This document shows, piece after piece, positions 35,690-47,280 of a stretch of 64,000 nucleotides of DNA (its first letter is position 1; every line of letters starts with the position of its first letter). The position numbers and the translations under genes were made by a program. The notes under the pieces are model-generated. The model saw nothing but the letters and a program-made list of their open reading frames with translations. It was not told the origin of the DNA and made no database searches. The stretch spans positions 10,884,535 to 10,948,534 of the forward strand of contig NC_079209.1 in assembly GCF_026745355.1 (NCBI RefSeq), in the 5' to 3' direction. This stretch comes from Beta vulgaris subsp. vulgaris (Eukaryota > Streptophyta > Magnoliopsida > Caryophyllales > Amaranthaceae).

Positions 35690-36609
35690 TCATCATCCAA
35701 TGGTTACCCGACTAAAGAGTGGTGTGTCTAAGCCTAAAATATTCATGAACTTAAAAACTGATCTCACCGAGTCTGAACCCACTAATTTTAAACAAGCGTC
35801 TAAAGACTCATGTGGGCGTCAAGCTATGTTAGATGAATATCATGCTTTGATTAAAAATGACACATGGGAGTTGGTACCTCGCAACTATGATAAGAATTTG
35901 CTTGGTTGTAAGTGGGTTTACAGGATTAAGTATCATTCTGATGGTTCTGTGGAGCGGTTCAAAGCCAGACTTGTTATTTTTGGCAATCATCAGCAGGCAG
36001 GTATTGATTACTTTAAAACCTTTAGTCCTGTTGTTAAACCTACTACTATTCGCTTGGTTCTTACTATTGCTGTTTCTCTTAAATGGTCTATTCGTCAGTT
36101 AGATGTCAAAAATGTATTTCTTCATGGTTTTCTCAATGAAGAAGTTTATATGCGTCAACCTTCGGGATTTGTTCATCCATCTAAACCTACTCATATTTGT
36201 CGTCTTCGTAAGTCCATTTATGGTTTGAAACAAGCTCCTCGAGCTTGGTTTTCTCGGTTTAGCAACTTTCTTTTATCTATTGGTTTCAAGTGCAGCAGTT
36301 GTGACACTTCTATGTTTACTCTGAAATATCGTGGTCATCTCATTATTCTTCTCTTATATGTTGATGACATTGTCCTCACCGGTAGTAGTCCTCCTCTTGT
36401 TGCCAAATTCATATCTGTTCTTTCTTCTCAATTTGCTATGAAGGATTTAGGGGATCTTCATTATTTTTTAGGTGTGCAGGTTGTGCGTACTCCCTCTGGT
36501 TTATTTTTATCTCAACATAAGTATGTTTCTGATTTACTTCGTAAATTCCATCTTCATACTGTTAAACCAGTTACCACTCCTGTTGTCTCTAGAGTAACAT
36601 TGTCTCTGC
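35690..36609 (+). pseudogene. Copia reverse transcriptase, interrupted by a hAT insertion
   Basis: Conserved blocks: WELVPRNYDKNLLGCKWVY, FKARLV, RQLDVKNVFLHGFLNEEVYM, SIYGLKQAPRAWF and LLYVDDIVLTGSS (active site). The frame 35049-36683 is open through RT, after a long Ala/Ser/Pro linker encoded by a GC-rich stretch (35300-35690). It enters the hAT at 36610, which cuts RT from RNase H. Confidence 0.9.
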
Positions 36610-37296
36610 TAGAGATGGTAGTGGATCCTGGACCCGGCCCGGATCCGTGGATCCGGATCCGTTTTTCCGGGTCTGGATCCTAAAATTATGGACCCGTTGG
36701 ATCCGGGTCGGATTCGGGTCCACTTGTTATATCACGGATCCGAGTCCGGATCTGTACAGTAGACCCGGACCCGGATCCGCATATCCGTTTTTTAAAAAAA
36801 ATCTCCACGTTGAGTTCTCTTTGTGGTCCTGTGTTGGATGATGTGAAGGTGTGGGGGGCATCTGGTTCTTCCAAGATTGGTCTTGGTGTGTTTGGTTTTG
36901 GGGTTTGGATTTTAGTACTCATTTTGGTTATCTAAGTATTTATATATACTTCATATGATTAGAGGATCTTGTAGCTTGTAGGTTTTGGATTCTGATCTAT
37001 AGCGAAGGCTATCGATGTAGTGCTGCTAGTGCTAAATACATAAGCTTTGATAATATATATTTTTTGTTGTAGAAGTTCGACGTTATAATTCATCAATAAT
37101 GTTAATTCTAATCCTTCTCTTAACAAAAAGTAGAATAGTAGGGATCCGTTTTGGACCCGGATCCGTAGGATCTGGATATGGGTCCAACATTTTCAGACCC
37201 GCTGGATCCGGGTCGGATCTGGATCCAGTGTCTGGAAACGGATCTGGATCCGGGTCCACCTGGACCCGGTCCAGATCCGACCCGTTGCCATCCCTA
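36610..37296. mobile_element. hAT element, 687 bp, inside Copia RT/RNase H
   Basis: The termini TAGAGATGG and CCATCCCTA carry GTCTCTGC duplicated at 36602-36609 and 37297-37304. Both ends are arrays of GGATCCGG and GGGTCCGGAT words in opposite orientation. The interior is AT-rich with no recognised protein. Confidence 0.85.
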
Positions 37297-37304
37297 GTCT
37301 CTGC

Positions 37305-38002
37305 TTGATGGAGAACTTCTTGCTGATCCCACAGATTATCGTAGTATGGTCGGTGCATTGCAGTACTTAACTATGACTCGTCCTGATATTGCTTATGCTG
37401 TTAATATGGTGTCTCAGTTTATGCATGCTCCTCGTACTACTCACCTTCATGATGTGAAAAGAATTTTCAGATATCTGCAGGGCACTTTGAATTATGGGCG
37501 GTATTTATATAGCAGCAGCTCTCCTACTATTATTATTGCCTATTCTGATGCAGATTGGGCAGGATGTCCTGACAAACGGCGTTCTACTACTGGATATGCC
37601 GTTTTTCATGGGAAGAATTTAATTTCCTGGCGTTCGAAAAAGCAACCTACTGTCTCTAAGTCCTCCACTGAAGCTGAATACCGGGCAGTTGCCTACACAG
37701 CTGCAGAAACTATTTGGCTCAAGCAACTTCTTGCTGACATTGGCCATTTTCTCCATCGTCCTGTGATTGTCTATTGCGACAATGTCTCTGCTACTTATCT
37801 TAGTGCTAATCGAGTTCATTATGATCGTAGCAAACATATCGATGTTGACTATCATTTTGTCAGAGAAATGGTTGCCAAGGGAGGTCTTATTGTTCGACAT
37901 GTTCCTACACAGTCTCAGGTTGCAAACATTTTTACTAAAGGCCTATCTACTGACTTGTTTACTAAACATCGTACCAAATCTATCCGTTCTTTCACCACGT
38001 AA
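37305..38002 (+). pseudogene. Copia RNase H and C-terminus
   Basis: DYRSMVGALQYLTMTRPDIAY leads to YSDADWAGCPDKRRSTTGYA, SSTEAEYRAVAYTAAETIWL, VYCDNVSATYLSAN and KHIDVDYHFVREMV, ending near TKGLSTDLF. All the classic Copia RNase H landmarks are present and open in one frame. It is separated from RT by the hAT insertion only. Confidence 0.9.
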
Positions 38003-38016
38003 AGATTGAGGGGGTA

Positions 38017-38170
38017 TATTGGATAATATTATATGCAAAGGGATAATATTATATTGTAAAGGGTAGAATGATACTTTCATAGTCATAGGTCTGTATTGTA
38101 AACACTATATATATTGAATGCCAGGTTAACCTACAACAGGTTAACACACAATTATTCCCACACTTGTACA
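38017..38170 (+). repeat. Copia 3' LTR, 154 bp
   Basis: It follows the purine tract TTGAGGGGG (38007-38014), begins TATTGGATAATATT and ends CACTTGTACA. It differs from the 5' LTR at only a few positions in the shared part. Confidence 0.85.
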
Positions 38171-38218
38171 ATGAATATAGTAATGCTCGTTTATTATTGT
38201 ACTTAATACTTATTGATA

Positions 38219-38436
38219 GGCTCTGTTTGGCAACACAAATTTAAATGAGTAGGTAATAAAAGTTTAAGTCACCTAAAACAAATAGTCGTGTTTGGGGGCA
38301 ACAACTTATATAAAGCTCATATATTGACTAAAATTGAGTTGCTATCAAATATAGCTTCTCAATTTAAGTTGCTGAAAATTTAAGCTATCTTATGAATTTC
38401 AGCTTTATTTCATCTTTTGTTCCTAAACATAGCCTT
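38219..38436. mobile_element. Harbinger-like MITE candidate, about 218 bp
   Basis: GGCTCTGTTTGGCAAC at the left and GTTCCTAAACATAGCC at the right are imperfect inverted repeats. The flanks are ATA and TTA, not a clean 3 bp duplication, so the call is tentative. Confidence 0.4.
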
Positions 38437-39049
38437 ATTCCTTAGGGCTTCCATACTAAAACTATTATTCTAAATATAATGGATGATTCTTTGTGTGATG
38501 ATTGATGATGGATACTCTTGAAAAAAAATTAAGTAGATTTTATATAATTTTATTTTTTTTGGGCCCATTAAATCCCTCCAAGAGTCTTATGCCATGTGGC
38601 ACCTCCACCTAAGCTCCGTGGGTCCCGCCAAAACACAGCATGGCTAACAAGCATTTGGGGAACCATGGGTCCCACCAGAATCATTCTTGAAAAGGTGTTA
38701 CCAATCCCTAGGTGAGCTGTCCCATCGAGCACACCTCTTTCTAGGAATTCCGACTACTATAAATACCTCTTGTCACATCAATGCAAAGGTATTGAATTCT
38801 CACCTAACTAACTTGAGTTTCTCACTCTAGACTCTCTCTCTACCTCAATCATCAACTGACTTGAGCGTCGGAGGGGCGATCCCGGAACTAGGGCTGGCAA
38901 TGAGTTGAGACAGCTCGCGAGCTACTCAAACTCGGCTCGGTCAAAGCTCGACTCGAGTGAGCTCGACTCGAGCTCGAACTCGACTCGATAGGTTAACGAG
39001 TCGAGTCGAGCAACTCAATACTCGACTCGAAAAACTCGTGAGATACTCG

Positions 39050-39051
<2 letters not shown>

Positions 39052-39117
<66 letters not shown>
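39052..39117. repeat. AT dinucleotide microsatellite, about 33 repeats
   Basis: An essentially perfect AT tract in the left part of the 1.6 kb hAT element. Confidence 0.95.
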
Positions 39118-39122
<5 letters not shown>

Positions 39123-39867
39123 AATTTTTTTAAGAAAATATAGCTTTTTTTTTATAAAAATACTTGTAATTTTCTTTAAAAAAAATGAAAAAAAAGTATA
39201 TAAAATAACTAAAAGCAAAGTAAAAAATTTCATCTAAAAAAATATAGAACTATATCAAAGGATAAGATTTAAAGAAACCCAAAAGATCTAATCTTAACCA
39301 TTCATTGTAAGGACTAAAGATAGAGTGATATGGTAAAAACTAAAAACCCTAGAAACTAGCACGGAGGCACGCACAAGCCACATCACTACAACCGTTCATC
39401 TCGCGGAGTCGCGGTCTCTCCCTCTCGCCAGTCGTCATCGCCTCTTGCCCTCTTCAATCCTCCTTCTCTCTCCTATCTCCAATTCTACATCGTTTCATCT
39501 CCAGAACACCAGTACACCACCATCTCCAACTACATCCGAGTTGCGAAGACGGCGATAAGTCGACGACGACGAACACGACACATTCTAAGGTAACTCCAAT
39601 CTGAAATCCCGATCTTTTTGTATTGTTTTGTTTTGGATATTATGAATTATGGAAATTTGAAACTAATTACACAAGAATGTTAGAAGCTAATTACACTAGC
39701 TCAGTTCTTAAGTTCAGTTTCTAGGTTCATTTTGCGATTTTAGTTACATTTAACTCCACGATTTTAGTTACTAATTAAGTTTTTAAGTTCAGTTTCTATG
39801 TTTTTATTGCTAATGCTGGTTTTGAGTGGCATTCTTTTTGCTAGCCGCCTATTATTATTTGTGGTTT

Positions 39868-40085
39868 GTTAAGTTCAGTTTATAAATTTAGTTATTTAGT
39901 TTGCAAGTTCAGTGTATTAATTAGTTTGCAAGTTCAGATTATAAATTTAGTTTGCAAGTTCAGTTTATAAATTAGTTTGCAAGTTCAGTTTGTAAATTTA
40001 GTTTGCAAGTTCAGTTATAAATTAGTTTGCAAGTTCATTTTATGATTAGTTTGCAAGTTCAGTTTATAAATCAGTATGTAAGTTG
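39868..40085. repeat. Short tandem repeat, about 20-25 bp, about 9 copies
   Basis: TTTGCAAGTTCAGTTTATAA recurs with small changes. It lies in the putative intron of the 1.6 kb hAT element. Confidence 0.75.
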
Positions 40086-40633
40086 AGTTTGTGTTACCTT
40101 AAATATGTTATAAATAAGCTGCATCTATATTCTAGAGATGTCTACTGGACAAGATGGATCTTCTACACCGGTTAATGTTTCAAGAGTTGAAGAGTTTTTT
40201 GTGAATGTTGAGGATGAGTATAATGAGGAGAATGAAGTTGTGAGGATGAGCATAATTCGAGTTCGAGCTTGAACCGAGTTCGAGCTTTAAACGAGTTCGA
40301 GTTCGAGCTTGAACCGAGTTCAAGCTTTAAACGAGTTCGAGTTCGAGCTTGAGTTCGAGTTCGAGCTCGAGTTTTGGTTTCGAGTTCGAGCTTGATTTAT
40401 TAAAACTCGCGAGTTTTCGAGTCGAGTCGAGTTAGGATATGAGTTTTCGAGTTCGAGTCGAGTTTAGTCAAACTCGAGCTCGACTCGCATCATTGCCAGC
40501 CCTACCCGGAACAACCCCCGGGGTAGTTTTTCTGTGTTTTGCAGGATTCCGGTGAACTGATAACCAGCTCTGCTCAGACTTAAGGACTTGCTCAGCACAG
40601 ACCATTAATCTCAATTTCTAGACAGAAACAGTT

Positions 40634-40651
40634 TGGCGCCGTATGTGGGGA
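40634..40651 (+). other. Gypsy primer binding site
   Basis: TGGCGCCGTATGTGGGGA lies nine bases after the 5' LTR. It resembles TGGCGCCGTTGTCGGGGA-type sites used by Tat/Athila elements, with small mismatches. Confidence 0.6.
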
Positions 40652-40731
40652 TAGTACAGAAAGTTACTTCGCCACCACTCAGAAAAGTTCATTCGCTACT
40701 CAGCAGGACTTGACCTCAGTGCTAGTCAGCT

Positions 40732-42329
40732 ATGGCACCATCCAAGAACGCCCGTAACAAACAGTCTACCCAACCCCAACGAACCGAGAGGGAACCTTCA
40801 CCCCAACAGAGGAGATCAGCACGAACACGATCCCCCTCAGTTCATACACTGGACCCTAACCTGGAACTCTCTCAGGAACAGCAGCCATCCCCCTCTCGGA
40901 AAATACAATATGTTGACCCCCAACCCTTGCTCACAGCTGATATAGCACTCATAGCAGCTCAGCTGCAACAAACCCTACAACAAAGCATCATGCAAATGCT
41001 GACCACCCTCCAACAAGGACAAGGTCAGAATCAATTCAACCTCCAGCAACGCGACGACAATGTCCAAAGACAATCTCACAGGGAAGAACACAACCCCCGC
41101 TCCAATCAGGGCCAGCCTAACCGGCAAAAATCAGCAGGTCGGGAGCCTGATCGGTCTCAAAGGACACCTTCTCGGCAAGATGAGCGCCCTCCACCCAGGG
41201 AGAGGTCGGCCCATCGGGAAACTGCCTTCCGAAGAGAAGAGACTCACGTCTCCAGATCACCAAGGGGAAATCCTGGGCGCAAGCCGGAGGATGCTAGGAA
41301 CATTCTTAACGAGAAGCGCCGTAGTCAAGGGTATGACGCCCGTTAGTTCTTAAATCGCAAGGCAGCTCCGCGAGAAGGCAAGGCGACTCGGCGCAGTCCA
41401 AGCCTCTAAAATTGGGCAACGGAAGCTTGAAGTTCATGACCCCATTCAGCCGGGAGATCATTGACACCCCTACCCAAGGGAAAGTTAAAACACCGCTGAT
41501 AGAGCAATTTGCGGGCCTAACCGACCCAGAAGATCACATGGCCACATACAAGGCTCAGATGAGTGTACATACCAGTTGCGAGGCCACATGGTGTCGGTTC
41601 TTCCCCACCACTCTGAAGGGGCTCGCGCTGAATTGGTTCCAAGAGCTGCCGGCCGGAATCATCACCAATTTCGCGGTACTCGATGACATATTTACCCATC
41701 AATTTGTGGCCGGAAAGAGGCAAAAGAAGACGATTTTACACCTCATGGGAGTCAAACAGGAGAAGAACGAAAGTCTAGCCGACTATATAAAAAGGTTCAA
41801 TGAAGAATCCTTAAAAGTATCCGACCTGCAAGATGTTGTTGCATTCTCTGCTCTCATGTCCGGATTGCAGCCTAGCCGGCTCAGATGGACATTGGCAGAG
41901 AGTGAAGTCAAAACTTTCTCTGAGGCCATGGCAAAGGCCCAGAGATTTGTCCTAGCGGCAGACATCTGTCGTCACTCAGAAGAGGGAAGTAAGAAGAGAA
42001 AGGAAGAAGGTAGCAGCAGACACCAGCCCAAACAGCAAAAAACGGGCGGTAGGTCGGACAGATACACGGATCATGGAAACGACCCCCGTTTTAACAAGAA
42101 TCGGAGAGAAATCTACCTGGACATCAAACATAAATCCATGCTACCCGATCCCCCGCCAATCAGGACCTCAGCCTATCGAAGAGACAAAAGCCAGTGGTGT
42201 GAGTACCACCGAGAATGTGGACATACCACTAAAGATTGTAGAGAATTGAAGAAAGGATTGGATAACCTGGCGGACCAGGGGAAGCTGAACCGCTACCTCA
42301 AGCATACAAGCGAAGAGAAGGGGAAGTAG
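40732..42329 (+). pseudogene. Gypsy gag, frame-broken
   Basis: The basic, Gln/Arg-rich N-terminus opens at 40732 (MAPSKNARNKQST) and stops at 41344-41346. The capsid-like core is in another frame, 41412-42329 (MTPFSREIIDTPTQGKVKTP, CEATWCRFFPTTLKGLALNW, DYIKRFNEESLKV). The C-terminal knuckle CEYHRECGHTTKDC is a CX2HX4HX4C variant seen in Tat elements. Structural protein of the particle; non-functional because of the frame break. Confidence 0.85.
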
Positions 42330-42499
42330 AAGGTCGGTCAATACAATAGTGGGGATACGGAGGGTTTCATTGGAGTCATCGCGGGTGGCTTCACCTCAGG
42401 AGGCCTAACCGGTCGAGCTAGGAAAGCCCACCTCCAAAACCTCAAACACCAAGTGCTAGAGGTCAAGCCAAGCCGGTCGGACTGCCCTGTCCAGTCAGC

Positions 42500-42804
42500 C
42501 AGTAAGTGTGCCCCACGATGACCCCTTGGTCATCGAGCTTAAAGTAGCTAATTCCCGGGTAAGGCGCGTCTTAGTTGATAGCGGGTCATCCGCCGATATC
42601 ATAACTCTAGAATGCTTAAAGAAGCTGAAGTACAGTGAGAAGGATGTCACACCACTCGACCAGCCACTCATAGGCTTCGGGGGTAACTCCGTGCAGCCTG
42701 TCGGGTCGATAAAGCTCCCCACTCGGATGGGTGAGAAAGGCAAGGGAAGAAGCCTACCGATTGACTTCCTAGTGGTCGACATCCCTCTACCATACAACAA
42801 ATAA
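42500..42804 (+). pseudogene. Gypsy aspartic protease
   Basis: VRRVLVDSGSSADIITLECL carries the DSGSS active site, followed by LIGFGGNSVQPVGSIKLP and FLVVDIPLPYN. The frame stops at TAA 42802-42804, with the remaining linker in another frame from 42861. Confidence 0.8.
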
Positions 42805-42860
42805 TGTGACGACCCACTCTGAACAAAACAAAGGCTGCTATCTCCACATACCAACTCCTC

Positions 42861-44195
42861 ATGCAGTTCGAAACAAATGAGGGGAAGGTCGGAAAAATAA
42901 AAGGGGATCAGCAGGCCGGGCGAGAATGCTATGTTAACAGCTTGAAGAGCAGAACTGAAGTCGACGTCCAAGAGGACTCAAAGAAGAGGAAAAGAGAAGA
43001 AGGTTCACCAAAGAATTTGGGGGTATACATCAAAGAGAACCCCAAGCAGTACGAACGACCTCAGCCAGCTGAGGAAGACGAAGAAGTAGTGATTGGGGCG
43101 GAACCCGGTCGGACTGTGAGGGTGGGCAAGGCCCTAAACCCAGAAACAAGAGCACAGGTAGTGGAGGTGCTCTGGGAATACCAAGACGTATTCGCCTATG
43201 AGGCCTCACAAATGCTCGGTCTTGACCCCAAAATCATGTGCCATGAACTCAACATCAAGGAGGGGTACAAGCCGGTCAAGCAAAAACTAAGGCATCAAGG
43301 TCCGGAAAGATGCAAAGCTGCTGCGGTCGAGGTCAAGAAGCTGCTCGACGCAGGATTCATTGAGGAATGCCAGTACTCGGAATGGCTAGCCAATGTAGTA
43401 CTGGTGAAGAAGCCGAGTGGGGCTTGGCGCATGTGTGTGGATTTCACAGACCTGAACAAGGCCTGTCCGAAAGATAACCACCCTCTGCCCAAAATTGATA
43501 GGCTGGTCGATTCCACGGCTGGTCATGCCCTCTTAAGATTCATAGATGCCAATGCAGGCTATCATCAAATCCCGATGGCAGAGCATGACCGAGTTCATAC
43601 CGCCTTCACTACCCCCCAAGGGGTCTATTGCTACAGAATGATGCCATCCGAACTGAAAAATGCTGGAGCCACCTACCAGCGGACAGTTAACAAAATTTTT
43701 AGTGATCAATTGGGTCGGAACATAGAGGTATACGTTGACGATATGATAGTCAAAAGCAAGGCCCATTCTGATCACCCAGCCGACCTAAGGGAGACGCTGA
43801 GCACACTGAGGAAGTACTGTATGATGCTCAACCCTAAGAAGTGTGTCTTTGGGGTAAAAGGGGGTAAGTGCCTCAGATTTCTAGTTGATGAAAGGGGTAT
43901 CGAAGCCAACCCCGACAAGATAAAAGCAGTGCTCGAGATGAAATCCCCTCGGAATGTAAGAGAAGTGCAGCGCCTAACAGGATGCCTAGCTGCCCTCGGA
44001 CGATTCCTATCCCGGTCGGCTGACAAAAGCCTGTTCTTTTTCAAAGCTCTCAAGAGAAAAGAATTTACTGGGACGAGGAAGCTGAGCAAGCCTTCACTTC
44101 CCTCAAACTTCATCTTTCAACACTTCCAAAGCTCATGTCCCCCTTACCGGGGGAAATACTATTCATATATTTGGCAGTATCCGAATACGCCCTAA
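42861..44195 (+). pseudogene. Gypsy reverse transcriptase and first RNase H start, frame-shifted end
   Basis: VVLVKKPSGAWRMCVDFTDL, KDNHPLPKIDRLVD, RFIDANAGYHQIPMAEHD and TAFTTPQGVYCYRMM lead to the active site VYVDDMIVKSK. The connection domain is IEANPDKIKAVLEMKSPRNV, with LTGCLAALGRFLSRSADKS. The frame shifts near 44060-44135 into RNase H. A conserved Phe/Gly position in the RMPFGL-type block reads MPSELK, a sign of decay. Confidence 0.9.
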
Positions 44196-45151
44196 GTGTC
44201 GTGCTGGTGGCCGAAAGGGAAGGGGCACAGCACCCGGTCTACTTCATTAGCCATGCCTTTCGAGGGGCAGAAGCGAAATACAGCGAGGTGCAGAAAATGG
44301 TCTTCGCCCTCGTCATGGCTAGCAGAAAGCTGAAACCCTACTTTCAGGCCTATCAGATCAAAGTCCTCACCGGACAACCCCTTCGCAAAGTAATTGAAAG
44401 CAGGAACCACTCCAGTCGGATGACAGACTGGGCCGACCAATTGGTTGATTTCGGATTAGAATATGAACCCAAGAGAGCCATAAAAGCTCAACCCTTGGCT
44501 GATTTTATAACAGAGTGCACAACTCGGCCCCCGGTCGGCCAAAGAGAAGAGTGGGAATTGTATGTAGATGGTTCCTCCACTAAGTCGGGGTGCGGAGCGG
44601 GGCTAGTGCTCAAACCCCCGGTCGCGGAGAAAATGGAGTACGCAATCAAGTTCAAATTCCTGGGGTCTAACAACGAAGCAGAATACGAGGCCCTCATCCT
44701 AGGACTTCAGCTTTGTATCTTGGCGGGAGCTACATCTATTGAGGCCCGATCGGATTCTCAGCTTATAGTGGGTCAGGTCTCAGGAGAGTACGAGGCCAAG
44801 GAGGATAACATGAGAATGTACCTAGTTAGAGCCCAAGAGTTCATCAAAAAGCTCTCCCATTTCCACATCAGCCACATACCTAGATCGGAAAATCAACAAG
44901 CCGATGCTCTAGCTCGCATGGCCAGCTCGGCAGAGGGGTCAGCTCCTCGGACCATCGTGTGGGAGATACTTCGCCAGCCAAGCATAAATGCCAAGGAACA
45001 GTTGATCCTAGATCGAACATCTACTAGGATGGACGAAGTGGTCGGATATTTAGGGGATGGAATCCTCCCAGCAGAGATCAAGGAAGCCGAAAGGATCAAG
45101 CACCGAGTAGGTTGGTTCCTATGGCACGATGAGAAGCTCTACAAGAAATGA
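44135..45151 (+). pseudogene. Gypsy RNase H plus second (archaeal-type) RNase H
   Basis: The first RNase H is YLAVSEYALSVVLVAEREG, HPVYFISHAFRGAEAKYSEV and YFQAYQIKVLTGQPL. The second is ELYVDGSSTKSGCGAGLVL, FLGSNNEAEYEALILGLQL, IEARSDSQLIVGQVSGEYE and HIPRSENQQADALARMASS: the D-E-D-D carboxylates of a complete RNase H domain. The second domain is the hallmark of Tat-type elements. TGA at 45149-45151 interrupts the frame before the integrase zinc finger. Confidence 0.9.
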
Positions 45152-46311
45152 TACACGCACCCACTTCTGAAGTGTGTAACTCCCGAAGAAGGAAACTACA
45201 TCCTAAGGGAAATACACCAAGGGGCGTGTGGCAGCCACCAAGGGGGGAGAGCCATAACTGGGAAAGCTCTAAAGGATGGATACTACTGGCCTACTCTTAA
45301 GGCAGATACACAAGAATTAGTGAAGAGGTGCCCATCCTGCCAAATTCATTCGGATATTCCCAGAGCCCCAGCCACCCCCCTCACCTCCATCCAAGCAGTT
45401 CTGCCATTCGACAAATGTGGCATGGATCTACTCGACCCCTTCCCCCAGCATCAGGTCAGCGCGAATTTCTAATAGTGGCACTAGATTACTTCACTAAGTG
45501 GACAGAGGCCGAGCCCCTTGCCTCCATCACTGACAAGCAGGTGCAAGCCTTTATCTGGCGAATCATAATCACAAGGTTTGGGGTACCCTGGGCCTTAGTC
45601 TCAGACAATGGTCGGCAATTCAACAGTGGACCAACTCGGGAGTATTGTGCTCGTTTTGGCATACAAACAAGGTTCTCAGCAGTATCTCGACCCCAAACCA
45701 ACTGTCAAGCTGAAGCAGCTAATAAGATAGTGCTCAAGGGAATCAAAAAGTCACTTGACGCAGCAAAAGGGGCTTGGGTAGACGACCTACCCGGAGTCCT
45801 CCGGTCCGCTCGCACAACTACTAAGGAGGCAACTAGACACTCCCCGTTCGGTTTGGTATATGGTAGTGAAGCGGTCTTGCCAGTAGAAGTTGGCATCCCA
45901 TCACCTCGAATCACCTTCTATGCCTTCGAGCAAAACGAAGAAGAAAAGCCTGTCAACCTCGACCTACTACCAGAAACAAGGGGCAACGCCTTGCTAAGGT
46001 CGATCCGCTACAAGCAAAGAGTGACTCGGCAATTCAATCATCGAGTTAAAACAAGGCCAATTCAGCTCAAAGATTGGGTGGTATGGAAGATGAAACGTCG
46101 CATTTTTCGGAAAGCTTCTAGCTCAACCACCCAGCTGAGAAATGCCATGTGGCAAATCACTGGTTTCCAGCTCAATATCACCCGCTCAACCATAACAGCA
46201 GTGTCCTCAAAGATGCCGGTCGGACAAGATGATAGTCTCCAAATTCCCTTTAATCGGTCGATTCAACTAAGTGCTAGGGAACACCTGGTCGGCCTCTCCA
46301 GGGCTCATTAG
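45152..46311 (+). pseudogene. Gypsy integrase, frame-broken
   Basis: The zinc finger (HQGACGSHQGGRAITGKAL ... CPSCQIH) lies at 45152-45350. A frame shift near 45440 precedes the core IVALDYFTKWTEAEPLASI, LVSDNGRQFNSG and NCQAEAANK (D, D, E). The C-terminal GKY-like region (RPIQLKDWVVWKM) follows. Inactive. Confidence 0.9.
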
Positions 46312-46960
46312 CCCCTGTCCGAGCTGCGCCCGTCAATTTAGAACCCGGTCGGTGACATGGGGCTACCTTGCCCATTGTCCGACCAGGTCTCTATTGATTC
46401 CCTTTATTTAGCCAACTCAACTATGTACTAGGGAACACCTGGTCCTCTCCAGGGCTCATTAGCCACTGTCCGAGCTGCGCCCGACAATCTAGTTACTGGT
46501 CGGTCACATGGGGCTACCTTGCCCATTGTCCGACCAGGTCTTTATAAGCTCCCTTCACTTAGTCAAATCAACCAAGTGCTAGGGAACACCTGGTCGGCCT
46601 CTCCAGGGCTCATTAGCCACTGTCCGAGCTGCGCCCGACAATCTAGAACCTGGTCGGTCACATGGGGCTACCTAGCCCATTGTCCGATCAGGTCTCTATA
46701 AGCTCCCTTCAGTTAGTCAAATCAACCAAGTGCTAGGGAACGCCTGGTCGGTCTCTCCAGGGCTCATTAGCCACTGTTCGAGCTGCGCCCGACAATCTAG
46801 AACCTGGTCGGTCAAATGGGGCTACCTTGCCCATTGTCCTATCAGGTCTCTATAAGCTCCCTTCACTTATTCAAATCAACTAAGTACTAGGGAACACCTG
46901 GTCGGCCTCTCCAGGGCTTATTAGCCCCTGTCCGAGCTGCGCCCGTCCACCCGGAACCTG
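46271..46960. repeat. 154 bp tandem repeat, about 4.5 copies, 3' of Gypsy integrase
   Basis: GTGCTAGGGAACACCTGGTC-type unit starts lie at 46271, 46425, 46576, 46730 and 46884. Each unit contains CAGGGCTCATTAGCC, GAGCTGCGCCCG and GGGGCTACCTTGCCCATTGT. 3' untranslated tandem repeats are common in Tat elements. Confidence 0.9.
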
Positions 46961-47225
46961 GTCGGTCACTCTGAGGACTCCTTAGCCCCCAGCCGAGCTG
47001 GTCTCCTCCCTAAGGACCTGATCGATCAAACTAGGGGCTCCTTAGCCCCTCAACCGAGCTGGCCTCCTCTTCAAAGACCTGGTCGGTCAATCAAGGGGCT
47101 CCTTAGCCCCTCAGCCGAGCCGTTCTCCTCTTCAAGGACCTGGTCGGTCAATCAAGGGGCTCCTTAGCCCCTCAGCCGAGCTGGTCTCTTCTTCAAGGAC
47201 CCTGGTCGGTCAATTGGGGGCTCAG
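46960..47225. repeat. 61 bp tandem repeat, about 4 copies
   Basis: GACCTGGTCGGTCAATCAAG, GGGCTCCTTAGCCCCTCAGC and CGAGCTGGTCTCCTCTTCAA recur with a period of about 61 bp. They share the CCTGGTCGGTC word with the 154 bp repeats. Confidence 0.85.
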
Positions 47226-47280
47226 CCCATCTTCCGAGCAGGTTTCCCCCATATGAACTACTTGGAATTAAGGGCACCTG

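Larger units (their letters stand above)
32157..38170 (+). mobile_element. Ty1/Copia LTR retrotransposon with short LTRs, 6.0 kb including nested hAT
   Basis: The 5' LTR (32157-32284, 3'-truncated) and 3' LTR (38017-38170) share TATTGGATRATATTATATG... and CAGGTTAACCTACAACAGG. ATGAA flanks both ends (32152-32156, 38171-38175). The domain order gag-protease-integrase-RT-RNase H is Copia. LTRs of about 150 bp suggest an Ale-like lineage (inference). The LTR starts TA rather than TG in every copy in this window. Confidence 0.9.
38889..40504. mobile_element. hAT element, 1.6 kb, inside the Gypsy 5' LTR
   Basis: The termini TAGGGCTGGCAATGA and TCATTGCCAGCCCTA are perfect 15 bp inverted repeats. 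The duplication CCCGGAAC is at 38881-38888 and 40505-40512, and the empty site is visible at 47873-47892 in the other LTR. The ends are arrays of CTCGACTCGAG / GAGTTCGAG words. The interior has an AT microsatellite, a C/T-rich leader ending CTAAGGTAACT (intron donor), a 20 bp repeat array, and an ATG near 40138 opening MSTGQDGSSTPVNVSRVEEF. This fits the retained 5' end of a transposase gene whose body was deleted. Confidence 0.85.
38560..40624 (+). repeat. Gypsy 5' LTR interrupted by a hAT
   Basis: Begins TGGGCCCATTAAATCCC, ends CAATTTCTAGACA. It carries a TATA-like TATAAATACC (about 38759). It is split at 38888 by a 1.6 kb hAT. Without the insertion it is almost identical to 47555-47995. 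Confidence 0.85.
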
